This document shows, one piece after another, positions 34,138-44,052 of a stretch of DNA of 62,908 bases. The stretch is from assembly GCA_902760955.1 (NCBI GenBank), contig CACWIG010000005.1, forward strand, positions 1 through 62,908. Reading direction: 5' to 3'. The position numbers and the translations under genes are program-made. The notes under the pieces were generated by a model, which had not been told where the DNA came from, ran no database searches, and saw only the letters and a program-made list of their open reading frames with translations. This stretch comes from an uncultured Ruminococcus sp. (GTDB taxonomy: Bacteria; Bacillota; Clostridia; Monoglobales; Monoglobaceae). Each line of letters starts with the position of its first letter. Position 1 is the first letter of the stretch.

Positions 34138-34321
34138 TTGCTACTAAATCACTTATTTTTTTATCCCATAACCAGATATGTTTTTATCTCTTGGTAAAAA
34201 CACGTTCTTCTTATGTCTGGTTTGTGGGTATAACCTATAATAAAGAGTGATTATTTGTAGCAAAATAATAGGAGTTGCGTGTTTTTCGTGCGTGGCTCCA
34301 TTGCGAGGCCGCGCATTTTTT
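34138..34321 (+). ncRNA. candidate rod-shaped small RNA with its own promoter and terminator
   Basis: Three nested stems form a rod with internal bubbles. The outer stem is TTGCTACTAAATCACT (34138-34153) with AGTGATTATTTGTAGCAA (about 34246-34263). The middle is CCCATAACCAGA (about 34165-34176) with TCTGGTTTGTGGG (about 34217-34230). The top is TGTTTTTA with TAAAAACA around 34178-34202. A terminator TGCGTGGC...GCCGCGCA plus TTTTTT (34289-34321) closes the unit. A rod with a central bubble recalls 6S RNA, but the length is shorter and no 6S sequence motif is seen. No open frame with a ribosome site lies inside. Confidence 0.6.
34289..34321 (+). terminator. terminator of the candidate small RNA
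   Basis: An 8-bp GC-rich stem (one G-U) followed by six T. Confidence 0.75.
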
Positions 34322-34361
34322 ATATAATATGAAATTTTGCAAATTTCATATTATATAAAAA
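34317..34361. repeat. 21-bp perfect AT-rich hairpin
   Basis: Arms 34317-34337 and 34341-34361 are fully complementary around TGC. It lies directly after the small-RNA terminator and could serve as a second, bidirectional terminator. Confidence 0.85.
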
Positions 34362-34374
34362 CATTTATTTAATT

Positions 34375-34477
34375 GCCCGTGCGAAGTTTTCCTCCCTTTG
34401 GTCGAAAACGCACATGGGCGAAACAAAGCGTTATTTCTTCTTTGCCCACCGCTGGTGTGCGTCGAAGACGCTTTGTT
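34375..34477 (+). promoter_or_regulatory. two-hairpin structured leader of the 51-residue protein gene
   Basis: Hairpin 1 (34375-34419): GCCCGTGCG and GTTTTC pair with GAAAAC, GCAC and GGGC. Hairpin 2 (34422-34477): AACAAAGCGT pairs with ACGCTTTGTT, with CTTC/GAAG and CACC-GCT-GGTG inside. The ribosome site of the small gene follows 14 nt later. TGGGCGAA in hairpin 1 can also pair with TTTGCCCA in hairpin 2, so an alternative fold exists. It may be a dispersed repeat. Confidence 0.6.
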
Positions 34478-34503
34478 ATAGATTAATAAAGGAGGAGAAT
34501 AGT

Positions 34504-34659
34504 ATGTCTGACGTTGAATACAGAAATGCTGTTATTAGTGCGGCCGAAATTGCCATTGAATTATCCAAAACCCTTGACGAATATCAGCAAGAACTGTTTG
34601 AAGAATACGGAAATATGTACGAGAAAATAGTACAATATGAAATGCTGTTAAAAAAATAA
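34504..34659 (+). CDS. small acidic protein of unknown function, 51 residues
   Basis: A short gene behind an excellent ribosome site (AAAGGAGGAG, 7-10 nt before ATG 34504). The product starts MSDVEYRNAVISAAEIAIEL and is acidic and helical, with a likely coiled coil (heptad-like Leu/Ile/Tyr spacing) and a LLKK end. There is no signal peptide, membrane segment or known motif. It is preceded by a two-hairpin leader and followed by a terminator, so it is a complete transcription unit. I do not recognise the family. Confidence 0.7.
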   Translation: MSDVEYRNAVISAAEIAIELSKTLDEYQQELFEEYGNMYEKIVQYEMLLKK

Positions 34660-34670
34660 TACATAATTGA

Positions 34671-34700
34671 ATTGCCGAGTGTCATCAGATGCTCGGCAAT
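34671..34700 (+). terminator. hairpin after the 51-residue gene
   Basis: ATTGCCGAG/CTCGGCAAT with a 12-nt loop, 11 bp after the stop codon. The T-run is weak (AATTATATATTT). Confidence 0.65.
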
Positions 34701-34737
34701 AATTATATATTTGTAGGACAAAGATGTCGATTTCTCA

Positions 34738-34767
34738 CGGGACGTCGAGGACGCCGTCCCCTACAAT
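34738..34767. repeat. TGTAGGG hairpin element, type alpha
   Basis: First hairpin of array copy 2. Confidence 0.88.
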
Positions 34768-34797
34768 TTGCCGTTTCGCAGATAATCAAAATCGGAT

Positions 34798-34825
34798 ATT
34801 GTAGGGCAGGGGCTTGCTCCTGCCG
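34798..34825. repeat. TGTAGGG hairpin element, type delta
   Basis: Second hairpin of array copy 2. Confidence 0.88.
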
Positions 34826-34875
34826 ACGTTTTTACAACAAATTATCCATTGGTAAATTTATGTAAATCACAACGC

Positions 34876-34903
34876 TGTAGGGTTCGGCGTCCCCGACGAA
34901 CCG
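34876..34903. repeat. TGTAGGG hairpin element, type beta
   Basis: Third hairpin of array copy 2. Directly after it, 34905-34920 matches a MITE terminal repeat (AAATCCAAAATAATTT). Confidence 0.88.
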
Positions 34904-34962
34904 CAAATCCAAAATAATTTAAACCATACGCAATAAATTATACACTGGCAAAACATCACAAA

Positions 34963-34990
34963 CGGGCGATTCGTGAATCGCCCCTACAAT
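34963..34990. repeat. TGTAGGG hairpin element, type gamma
   Basis: Fourth hairpin of array copy 2. Confidence 0.9.
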
Positions 34991-35021
34991 TTGTCGTTTC
35001 GCATACAATTTAAAAACAAAT

Positions 35022-35049
35022 ATCGTAGGGCAGGGGCTTGCTCCTGCCG
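35022..35049. repeat. TGTAGGG hairpin element, type delta
   Basis: An extra delta copy following array copy 2, in the same orientation as 34798. Confidence 0.88.
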
Positions 35050-35079
35050 CCATTTTGATTTGCCGGTTTGGTTGATTTT

Positions 35080-35106
35080 CGGCAAGAGCAAGCCCTTGCC
35101 CTACAA
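35080..35106. repeat. TGTAGGG hairpin element, type delta, inverted and diverged
   Basis: CGGCAAGAGCAAGCCCTTGC then CCTACAA: the inverse of the delta element with changes in both arms that keep the stem. With the copy at 35022 it could form a larger cruciform. Confidence 0.8.
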
Positions 35107-35179
35107 AATATCATTCATTAAATTTATTTTGGATTAATAATTTGTATTACATACAGGGGAGCCATTTCACTATACAACA

Positions 35180-35211
35180 AAAGGGCAGAAACGATTTTGT
35201 TTCTGCCCTTT
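35180..35211. terminator. bidirectional terminator of the EamA transporter gene
   Basis: AAAGGGCAGAAAC...GTTTCTGCCCTTT, with T-rich tails on both strands. It lies 15 bp past the stop of the minus-strand transporter gene. Confidence 0.85.
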
Positions 35212-35225
35212 AAAATTGCTTTTAT

Positions 35226-36161
35226 TTATTCTGCCAAGCCTTCGGCGACGCCTAATATTATAATTCCGATAACGGCGATTACAATTGATGCGTAGTGCTT
35301 AAATGACAGCTTTTCTTTTAAGAAAATTCTGCTCCACAAAACCGATGCAACGCAGTATGCCGAGATAACAGGTGCGGCACCTACGGCATTTGCGGAAATT
35401 GCGTATATATAAGCGAACTGTCCTGCTGTTTCAAATATAGCGGCAATACCCTTTGGGCTTTCCTGCTTAAGAGTAATTTTTTGCTTCTTAATGCCAAAAA
35501 CATATATTGCTGCAACTATTGCCATAAACAAGAAGGTAAGCTCATATGCAGTATTTGCTGAGTCCTCGCTGATATAGTGGAATATGTTGGGAAGAAAAGT
35601 GTTTCCCTCTTCCAGGATAACGCTGTCAAAGAATGTTCCGAGAGCGTCTATCAAGCAGTAAAGCAAAGGCAACAATATCGCAATAAAGCTCTTTGTGTAC
35701 TTGACATTTGCTTTTAATTGTCTGAGTTGTTTTGACTCTTCGTCCTCAAAATATTCGGTTAAGCCTAAAAGGATAACGCCGACGCATACTATTACAACAC
35801 CCACGGTAGATAATGTGTCTAAGCTTTGTCCCAGGATAAAGAAACACATAATCGCCGCTATTGCCCCTGAAGAGTTGCATATAGGTGACGAAACAGAAAG
35901 CTCTATGTATCTGAGTCCTGCATAACCCAATATCATTGACAGGATATACATAAGTGATGCGGGCAGATAATAAATGATATCTTTAAAAGTAATTTCTGTT
36001 CCCGTTAGAATTGAAAAAATAGCGTGAATACCCATAACCGTACCAACTGCAATAACCATTTTCCAATGGCTGTATTTGTCGGACGGCTTTGAACCGATTT
36101 TACTGAACAAGTCAGAACCGCTCCAACATAGCAGAGCAATAAGTGCAAGAATTAACCACAT
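35226..36161 (-). CDS. EamA/DMT-family transporter
   Basis: A 311-residue membrane protein with ten predicted hydrophobic segments in two related halves, typical of drug/metabolite transporters. The second half ends AAPVISAYCVASVLWSRIFL...IILGVAEG. A longer middle loop (EYFEDEESKQLRQLKANVK, about 140-160) is charged. I choose ATG 36161 (MWLILALIALLCW) behind AGGGAGAGAG. It is a single gene with a strong terminator. The substrate is unknown. Confidence 0.82.
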   Translation of the reverse strand: MWLILALIALLCWSGSDLFSKIGSKPSDKYSHWKMVIAVGTVMGIHAIFSILTGTEITFKDIIYYLPASLMYILSMILGYAGLRYIELSVSSPICNSSGAIAAIMCFFILGQSLDTLSTVGVVIVCVGVILLGLTEYFEDEESKQLRQLKANVKYTKSFIAILLPLLYCLIDALGTFFDSVILEEGNTFLPNIFHYISEDSANTAYELTFLFMAIVAAIYVFGIKKQKITLKQESPKGIAAIFETAGQFAYIYAISANAVGAAPVISAYCVASVLWSRIFLKEKLSFKHYASIVIAVIGIIILGVAEGLAE

Positions 36162-36280
36162 AAATTCTCTCTCCCTTTGTGTAAAAATTTTATAAAAAAA
36201 TGCCTTGTCCATTATATCACAAAACTTTCAAAAAGAAAAGAAAAATTTTCCGTTTTAATGCGGTTTTTTAAAAAAAATAC

Positions 36281-36309
36281 TTGTTAAAAAAATAGGTTTG
36301 TGGTATAAT
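36281..36309 (+). promoter_or_regulatory. promoter of dnaN
   Basis: TTGTTA at 36281-36286, a 17-nt spacer ending TGG (extended -10), and TATAAT at 36304-36309. The leader of about 150 nt contains a small hairpin AGGTGC...GCACTT (about 36328-36344). Confidence 0.8.
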
Positions 36310-36466
36310 TTATATAGTAAAATCAGGTGCAAAAGGCACTTGGGTAATATACAATTTTATAATATATTTTAAGACATACTTTTATGATTATATAGACGTT
36401 ATATTCATATCTTGCCCATAGGATATGATGAGGATTATAATTGTGGGCAGAAAGGCTTGGATTAAT

Positions 36467-37582
36467 ATGCGAATAATATGTGAGCAGGATATACTTGATG
36501 AAGCAGTATCTACTGTATCTCGTGCCGTATCAAGCAGAAGCAGCATACCTGTATTGGAGGGTGTATGCATTAAGGCAACGGAGGACGGCAAGGTTAAGTT
36601 AACGGGAAACGATATGGAAATCGGAATTGAGGCGATTATTGATGCAGAGGTTATGCAGGCAGGCGAAATCGTTATTAATGCCAAAATGTTGGGAAGCATC
36701 ATTCGCTCTCTTGTTTCAGGCTCTAAGGTCAGCATAGAAACAAATGAGAAAAATCAAACTCTTATCAAAAGCGGAGGAGCTAAGTTTGAGATAGCAGGTG
36801 TTGCGGCTGATGAGTTCCCTGATTTACCTGTTGTGGACCCTGAGTATACAATCAGTATTCCTGCAGGTATATTAAAGGATATGATTGCAAAGACGGGTTT
36901 TGCTGTTGCGGTAACTGACAACAACCCTATTTTGACAGGGTGCTTGCTTGAGATAAAAAAGAGCGGACTTTCTATGATTGCTCTTGACGGATACAGAATG
37001 GCTATGTGCAAAACGGATATGCCAAACGACTTTGAAGAAAAGTCTATGATTATTCCTGAAAAATCTCTTTCTGAGCTGGGCAGAATTTTAAGCGATGCTG
37101 ATGAGGAAATCAGTATAACAGCAACTTCGAGAAATGCGATTTTTATGTTTGATAACTGTAAGCTTGTAACCCGATTGATTGAGGGTAACTATATAAACTA
37201 TGACAGCGTAATACCTAAGGATTATTCCATTGAATTTACTTGCCCTGTTTCACAACTGAGAGAGTCAATACAGAGGGTATCATTGATAATATTAAATGAC
37301 GTTGTTAAAAGTCCTGTCCGCTTTAATATAGGTGACGGCAACATTAATATTTCCTGCTCTACATCTGCGGGAAATGTGGACGACAACATTCCTGTTGATG
37401 TAAACGATTGTGCTTTGGAAATCGGCTTTTACAACAGATATTTGCTTGAGGCGTTCAGGGTTATCGATACAGAAAATGTTAAACTTAAGTTTAATACGTC
37501 AACAAGTCCGCTTGTTATTACCCCTGAGGACGGAGATGACTTCTTGTATCTCATTCTCCCTCTCAGACTGCACGCAGAATAA
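36467..37582 (+). CDS. dnaN: DNA polymerase III beta sliding clamp
   Basis: A 371-residue ring-forming processivity clamp. The three beta-clamp repeats are visible (NMRIICEQDILDEAV start, IPVLEGVCIKA, GNDMEIGIEA, the FPDLPVVD link, and the C-terminal DDFLYLILPLR, close to the usual LPMRL end). ATG 36467 follows AAAGG with an 11-nt gap; upstream in-frame starts are not family-like. It is separated from dnaA by about 9 kb, although the two are usually adjacent. Confidence 0.96.
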   Translation: MRIICEQDILDEAVSTVSRAVSSRSSIPVLEGVCIKATEDGKVKLTGNDMEIGIEAIIDAEVMQAGEIVINAKMLGSIIRSLVSGSKVSIETNEKNQTLIKSGGAKFEIAGVAADEFPDLPVVDPEYTISIPAGILKDMIAKTGFAVAVTDNNPILTGCLLEIKKSGLSMIALDGYRMAMCKTDMPNDFEEKSMIIPEKSLSELGRILSDADEEISITATSRNAIFMFDNCKLVTRLIEGNYINYDSVIPKDYSIEFTCPVSQLRESIQRVSLIILNDVVKSPVRFNIGDGNINISCSTSAGNVDDNIPVDVNDCALEIGFYNRYLLEAFRVIDTENVKLKFNTSTSPLVITPEDGDDFLYLILPLRLHAE

Positions 37583-37606
37583 TTATTGTATAAGGAGTGG
37601 CTGCGT

Positions 37607-38704
37607 ATGAAGGCTTTGCATCTTGGGCTTACAAATTTCAGAAATTACATACAGCAGGAGCTTACCTTTGGTGATGGTGTAAATGTGGTATATGGTGACA
37701 ATGCCCAGGGTAAAACCAATATCTTGGAGGCAGTTTACTTCTTTGCAATGGGAAAGTCAATTCGTGCCAAAAGAGATATCGAGCTTATCAATCATAACGC
37801 GGACAGTGCAAAGATTTCCCTTGAATTTTCCGATAGTATGCGGACAAATATTTTGGAGGCGGAGCTTTTCAGAGATAAGAGAAAGCAAATTACTGCCAAT
37901 GAGGTTCCTATCAGAAAAAACAGTGAGCTTGTGAGAAGATTCAATGTGGTTTACTTCGGACCTGAATATTTAGGGCTTGTCAAAGAGGGGCCCAGCATCA
38001 GAAGAAAAAATCTTGATGTGCTTATAAGTCAGATTAAGCCAGGCTATATATCCTCTTTGACAGAGATGAAGAGAATAGTAGAGAGCAAAAACTCAATCTT
38101 AAAGATGGACAATCCTAATCTGACATTGCTTGGGATTATGAATGAAAAGCTTGCAGCTGTTTCGGCAAACATAATAATATATCGCTCTCTGTTTTTGGAC
38201 AAGATAGAGCGACTCGCCCAAGAGATACAAAATGATATTTCAAACGGTGCCGAAAAGCTTGAAATGAAATATAAAAGCTGTATCGGCAATGTGTGCGGTA
38301 TGGATTTAAAAACAATAGAAGATGCACTTATAAACAAGATAAAGGAGTCGCAAGCCAGGGAATTAAATTTAAGGGAAACAGTTGTGGGGCCTCACAGAGA
38401 GGATATTGAATTTTTTGTAAACGGCTATGAGGCAAAGACATATGCTTCGCAAGGTCAGCAAAAAACTATTGTTATGGCAGAAAAACTTGCCGAGGTTGCT
38501 TTGATGAACTCTGAAACAGGAGATATGCCCGTTTTGCTTTTGGACGATATAATGAGTGAGTTTGACAAAAGCAGGCGTGAATATATATTGGGTGACATAG
38601 GCAAGACACAAATTATAATTACCTGCACAGATGTGGACGGCTTGAACGTACCTGAGGATACGTGCAGAATTTATGTTGAAAACGGCAGAGCAGAGGTTGT
38701 CTGA
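37607..38704 (+). CDS. recF: DNA replication and repair protein RecF
   Basis: A 365-residue SMC-like ATPase that helps load RecA at gaps. Walker A is GDNAQGKTN, the signature is ASQGQQKT and Walker B is LLLDDIMSEFD. ATG 37607 lies behind AAGGAGTGG, 24 bp after dnaN. The small S4-domain gene yaaA, often found between dnaN and recF in Firmicutes, is absent here. Confidence 0.95.
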   Translation: MKALHLGLTNFRNYIQQELTFGDGVNVVYGDNAQGKTNILEAVYFFAMGKSIRAKRDIELINHNADSAKISLEFSDSMRTNILEAELFRDKRKQITANEVPIRKNSELVRRFNVVYFGPEYLGLVKEGPSIRRKNLDVLISQIKPGYISSLTEMKRIVESKNSILKMDNPNLTLLGIMNEKLAAVSANIIIYRSLFLDKIERLAQEIQNDISNGAEKLEMKYKSCIGNVCGMDLKTIEDALINKIKESQARELNLRETVVGPHREDIEFFVNGYEAKTYASQGQQKTIVMAEKLAEVALMNSETGDMPVLLLDDIMSEFDKSRREYILGDIGKTQIIITCTDVDGLNVPEDTCRIYVENGRAEVV

Positions 38705-38728
38705 CTGTTAAAATTGGAGGTTTTTCGG

Positions 38729-38983
38729 ATGTATTTGCATCTTGGAAAAGGGATGGTTGTAAACACCTCGGACATAATTGCGATTATGGACTTGGAAAGT
38801 ACATCTCATTCTGGCCATACACGAGACTTTTTAAAGATTGTCGAGGAGGAGGGGTTTGTCAGGAATGTTTCGGACGATATCCCAAAGTCCTTTATAATAT
38901 GTGAAATAGATGGTCAGTCGGTAGTGTATGTGACGAATATTTCGTCAAAGGCACTTGCAGGCAGGGCTGAAAAATACAGATAG
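38729..38983 (+). CDS. remB: RemB-like extracellular matrix regulator (DUF370)
   Basis: An 84-residue protein starting MYLHLGKGMVVNTSDIIAIM, the hallmark of the RemA/RemB (YaaB) family that sits between recF and gyrB in Bacillus. RemA is a DNA-binding activator of matrix genes; the role of RemB is less clear. ATG 38729 lies behind TTGGAGG. It has the same order and strand as in Bacillus. Confidence 0.85.
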   Translation: MYLHLGKGMVVNTSDIIAIMDLESTSHSGHTRDFLKIVEEEGFVRNVSDDIPKSFIICEIDGQSVVYVTNISSKALAGRAEKYR

Positions 38984-38997
38984 GTTTTATAATATAA

Positions 38998-40962
<1,965 letters not shown>

Positions 40963-40976
40963 AACGGAGGGGGATT

Positions 40977-41603
40977 ATGATTAAAATCGAAAAAGCCTCT
41001 GTTATGAATTTTGAGGGTGCAATCCGTGGCGCGAGAAATCCGTTGAGCAGTTGGGACAGAATTGACAGTTACTATGATGAAAACGGAAATTATATATTAG
41101 GTGAAAATGATTTGTCTTTGGCAAAACGCCTCTGCAAAGCAGGAAGTGACCACAGAAAGTTTATCAGACAGATTTTGGTATCTGTTGATATTACTGCTCC
41201 GTTGTATTGGTGGAAGGAATTTGACACATACAAGGTTGCTACGGTTGCAAACTCCACAAGTACAATGCATAAAATTCACAGCAAAAAGTTTGAGGCTGAG
41301 GATTTTAGCTGTGATTGTCTGACAGAGGGCGGAATGAAGATGCTTGAAAGTATGATTGAGTATCTTGAAGAATGCAGAAATAAGTTTATAGAAACAAAGG
41401 ATAAAAAGTATTGGCTTGATATGATACAGTTATTGCCTGAAAGCTATAACCAAAAAAGAACAATTACTATGAATTATGAAAATCTGATTAATATGTATTA
41501 TGCAAGAAGAAATCATAAGCTGGCAGAATGGCACGTATACTGTGATTGGATATTGACTTTGCCGTACACAAAAGAACTTTTTTTGCAGGATACAGGTGTA
41601 TAG
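40977..41603 (+). CDS. ThyX-like protein with a degenerate active-site motif
   Basis: A 208-residue protein related to flavin-dependent thymidylate synthase in overall pattern. The region APLYWWKEFDTYKVATVANS (about 75-94) aligns with the ThyX segment that precedes and includes RHRxxSxNExSxRY, and LPESYNQKRTITMNYENLIN followed by YYARRNHKLAEW matches the ThyX C-terminal helix with its L-R-AQ-EI pattern. The RHR motif that binds dUMP is not conserved (DTYK, ANSTSTMHK), so thymidylate synthesis is doubtful. RBS GGAGGGGG precedes the ATG. It follows gyrB by 14 bp, so it is probably co-transcribed. Confidence 0.55.
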   Translation: MIKIEKASVMNFEGAIRGARNPLSSWDRIDSYYDENGNYILGENDLSLAKRLCKAGSDHRKFIRQILVSVDITAPLYWWKEFDTYKVATVANSTSTMHKIHSKKFEAEDFSCDCLTEGGMKMLESMIEYLEECRNKFIETKDKKYWLDMIQLLPESYNQKRTITMNYENLINMYYARRNHKLAEWHVYCDWILTLPYTKELFLQDTGV

Positions 41604-41667
41604 GTATTGACAAAGTGTAAAAAATGTATTATTATATTTATGATATTTTTAAGTGAGGTGAAACGAA

Positions 41668-41835
41668 ATGGCTTATACAATAAATGACGATTGCATCAAG
41701 TGCGGTGCTTGTGCAGGTGAATGTCCTGTATCTTGTATTTCTGAGGGTGACGCTAAGTACGTTATCAACGCTGATGAATGTATCGAATGCGGCAGCTGCG
41801 CCAGCGTATGTCCTGTTGACGCACCTCAGGCGTAA
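41668..41835 (+). CDS. 2[4Fe-4S] ferredoxin
   Basis: A 55-residue clostridial-type ferredoxin. Two cluster motifs are CIKCGACAGECPVSCI (first) and CIECGSCASVCPVDA (second), each CxxCxxCxxxCP. It begins MAYTINDD behind GTGAGGTGA. It is a low-potential electron carrier for anaerobic metabolism (pyruvate:ferredoxin oxidoreductase, hydrogenases and similar). It has its own ribosome site and a terminator 22 bp after the stop; codon use is that of a highly expressed gene. Confidence 0.95.
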   Translation: MAYTINDDCIKCGACAGECPVSCISEGDAKYVINADECIECGSCASVCPVDAPQA

Positions 41836-41856
41836 TGCAATTTTATTACAAAAATT

Positions 41857-41904
41857 AAGGGATTGTATCTATCCGTTTTTAATCGGTTTGATACAATCCC
41901 TTTT
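41857..41904. terminator. terminator of the ferredoxin gene
   Basis: A 13-bp perfect stem, AAGGGATTGTATC/GATACAATCCCTT, followed by T. The left arm starts with A residues, so it may serve the converging hydrolase gene too. Confidence 0.9.
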
Positions 41905-41918
41905 TTCTGCTCTTTTTA

Positions 41919-43982
41919 TTATTTTAATGCCTGTGCGATAATTGATGCCGCATCAATTCTTGTTAAGTCAGATGAAAAATTATATGTTGTCAAATTATCG
42001 GTCAAGCCGTTTGCTGTTGCCACTGAAATAAACCCGTCAGGATATACGGTATTTGCACTTGCCATTCCTTTGGTAACAGTAACAATCTTAAATGCTTGCT
42101 CAACTGTTATATTGTCATCAGGGGCAAAGAGGTTATTTCCTACTCCTGATATTGCGCCTGTGAGGGTGCAAGCATTGATATATTTTGATGCCCAATGGTC
42201 ATATGCGTCGTCAAAGGAGCAAAATTCGTCAGATTGATATTCCATCATTCTGCATATCATCGTTGCAAACTCCCCACGTGTTATAGTTGCGTTTGGTCTG
42301 AAGGTCTTATCCTCATAGCCTGTGATTATGCCTCTGTTGTATACCTCGGTGAGCGCGTTTTTCTGATTGTTATTTAAGGCATATATATCATAGAAAAGTG
42401 CATCTTTATCACCGCTTGACGTAACAGTATACTCTCTGTCAATGACAGAGCCGTTGTTTCCTGTTGCGGTAATACGCAATGTACCTGATGTGTCAGGTAG
42501 TGTTATAGTATAAGGTGCCTCTTTGGAGGAACTGAGCCATTGGCCGTTTAAATAATAATCAACAGTTATATTGTCTGCACCGTAAAGATGAGGATATACA
42601 CTAATTTTTGTTTCGCTGTCAATATTTAGCTGATTGTTAATATGTTCAAAGAATACTTCTGATTTTGAGTTGTTGTTCTGTATAAGCCAAGGACTTTTGC
42701 AAACTGATGTATATGCTTTTGTAAGCTGTGAGGAGCTGTCTAAGTCATACCAATTTGCCTCGTAGTCAATCTTTTTATTAAAGTATGCAATAAGCTTAAC
42801 CTGTGGATACACCATTGGAATATACGAGTATATCTCTTTGAGCTTAGTTGCCGCCCAATCGTGATGTGACTCTGAAATTTCGCCTTTTGTGGAATATGCG
42901 GCACCGCATTCTGAAATTATGATAGGCTTTCTGTCGCCGTATTTGTTTACAAAGTCCTTTATCATTAAAACGGGGTCAGCGCTGTAACCTGTTTTAAAGC
43001 ATATCTCGTTAAATTCTTCAACACCTTCCCATCTTCTGCCTTCAAAATATTTGTTGCAGTAGATTGTAATTCCCACATAGTCAACGCAACCATCACCAGG
43101 GTAGAAGTCGTCTGATGTATACGGTCGGCTTTCGCTTTTCCAAGGGTCAGTATGCGCAACACTCCAAACAACGCTGACGTTTGGCAAATAACGTACAGAA
43201 TTTGCAATTGAGTTAAATGCCGTTTTAAATTCGTCGGGAGTACATTGGTTTCCCCATATGTTCACCTCTGCACCTATCCTTAAAAATACAGGAACATCAC
43301 TATATTGGGATAAGATGTTTTTGAGTTCGGCTATGTAAGAATCTGATGAAGATATTGTTCTTGCATCGCTTCCTTGATTTGGGAAGTTCAGAGCAAGTTC
43401 AATAGCCTTTCCCTCTTGACGTGCTTTTTTAAATATAACATTTGCCCAATCAAATTCGTCAGTATATCCGTATTCAAGATAGAGAAGAATCATAGACTCA
43501 TTACTTTTGGAGCCTTCGCTGACCTGACCATAGAGAACACCGTCAGGCTCGTTTTTTGCACCATAGTATTTTTGAATATGTGGTGTTTGTCTGTATAATT
43601 CAAGTGTGGAAGGAAGCTGTTTTTGAAATTCCTCGGCTATCCTTACGCCGTCTGCCCAGCCAAGCTTTCTGCCATATGGCGCATAAATACCGAAATACTT
43701 AGCCGCATTTGCATAGTCGCCGATAAAGTAGTAGGCAAAGGCGGCTTCATAGGCTCTTGAACCCACAATATTGTCTGTTTGCTCATTGCTGGGTTCGGCA
43801 GAGATAAGGTCGACTATCTGACTGCCGTATTCGGCAATTTTTGGATAGTCCTTTGCTTGCAGACTCATATCATAACTGTCGTTGAGTGCCCAGAAGCTAT
43901 GAGGTAATTCATAGGCGTATGTGGGCAGATATGCTGACATCATCAATATTGAGATTATAAGTGCTGTTAATTTTTTAATCAT
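41919..43982 (-). CDS. secreted GH26-like glycoside hydrolase with SLH anchor
   Basis: A 687-residue surface enzyme. A signal peptide (about 1-23, ending TYA) is followed by a short TPR-like helical part (about 75-110). The TIM-barrel domain (about 145-430) is of the GH26 mannanase-related type, with candidate acid/base E239 in LRIGAEVNIWG and nucleophile E358 in IISECGAAY. A beta-sandwich region (about 440-525) and about three S-layer-homology repeats (about 540-687; GIITGYEDKTFRPNATITRGEFA is the clearest, positions about 551-573) follow. It should be held on the cell wall and act on a plant or surface polysaccharide. The substrate is inferred only by family. Confidence 0.78.
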   Translation of the reverse strand: MIKKLTALIISILMMSAYLPTYAYELPHSFWALNDSYDMSLQAKDYPKIAEYGSQIVDLISAEPSNEQTDNIVGSRAYEAAFAYYFIGDYANAAKYFGIYAPYGRKLGWADGVRIAEEFQKQLPSTLELYRQTPHIQKYYGAKNEPDGVLYGQVSEGSKSNESMILLYLEYGYTDEFDWANVIFKKARQEGKAIELALNFPNQGSDARTISSSDSYIAELKNILSQYSDVPVFLRIGAEVNIWGNQCTPDEFKTAFNSIANSVRYLPNVSVVWSVAHTDPWKSESRPYTSDDFYPGDGCVDYVGITIYCNKYFEGRRWEGVEEFNEICFKTGYSADPVLMIKDFVNKYGDRKPIIISECGAAYSTKGEISESHHDWAATKLKEIYSYIPMVYPQVKLIAYFNKKIDYEANWYDLDSSSQLTKAYTSVCKSPWLIQNNNSKSEVFFEHINNQLNIDSETKISVYPHLYGADNITVDYYLNGQWLSSSKEAPYTITLPDTSGTLRITATGNNGSVIDREYTVTSSGDKDALFYDIYALNNNQKNALTEVYNRGIITGYEDKTFRPNATITRGEFATMICRMMEYQSDEFCSFDDAYDHWASKYINACTLTGAISGVGNNLFAPDDNITVEQAFKIVTVTKGMASANTVYPDGFISVATANGLTDNLTTYNFSSDLTRIDAASIIAQALK

Positions 43983-44052
43983 TTAAGTTCTCCTCACATA
44001 TTATATCGTTTATTTTCTCATCATATGCCATACATAGTATGGTACAAATTAT

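Larger units (their letters stand above)
34728..34990. repeat. composite repeat array, copy 2 (alpha-delta-beta-gamma hairpins)
   Basis: The same element order as 33611-33878: alpha (34738-34767), delta (34798-34825), beta (34876-34903), gamma (34963-34990). The two arrays flank the small RNA and 51-residue gene as direct repeats. Confidence 0.85.

Noticed and set aside
34138..34263. 6S RNA
   Set aside because: A rod-like fold with bubbles is present, but the length is too short and no sequence typical of Firmicutes 6S RNA is seen. Kept as an unnamed candidate RNA.
33611..35106. CRISPR-like array of repeats
   Set aside because: Repeats are of several different kinds, are themselves palindromes, and have irregular spacers that are also repeated. 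No cas genes are near.
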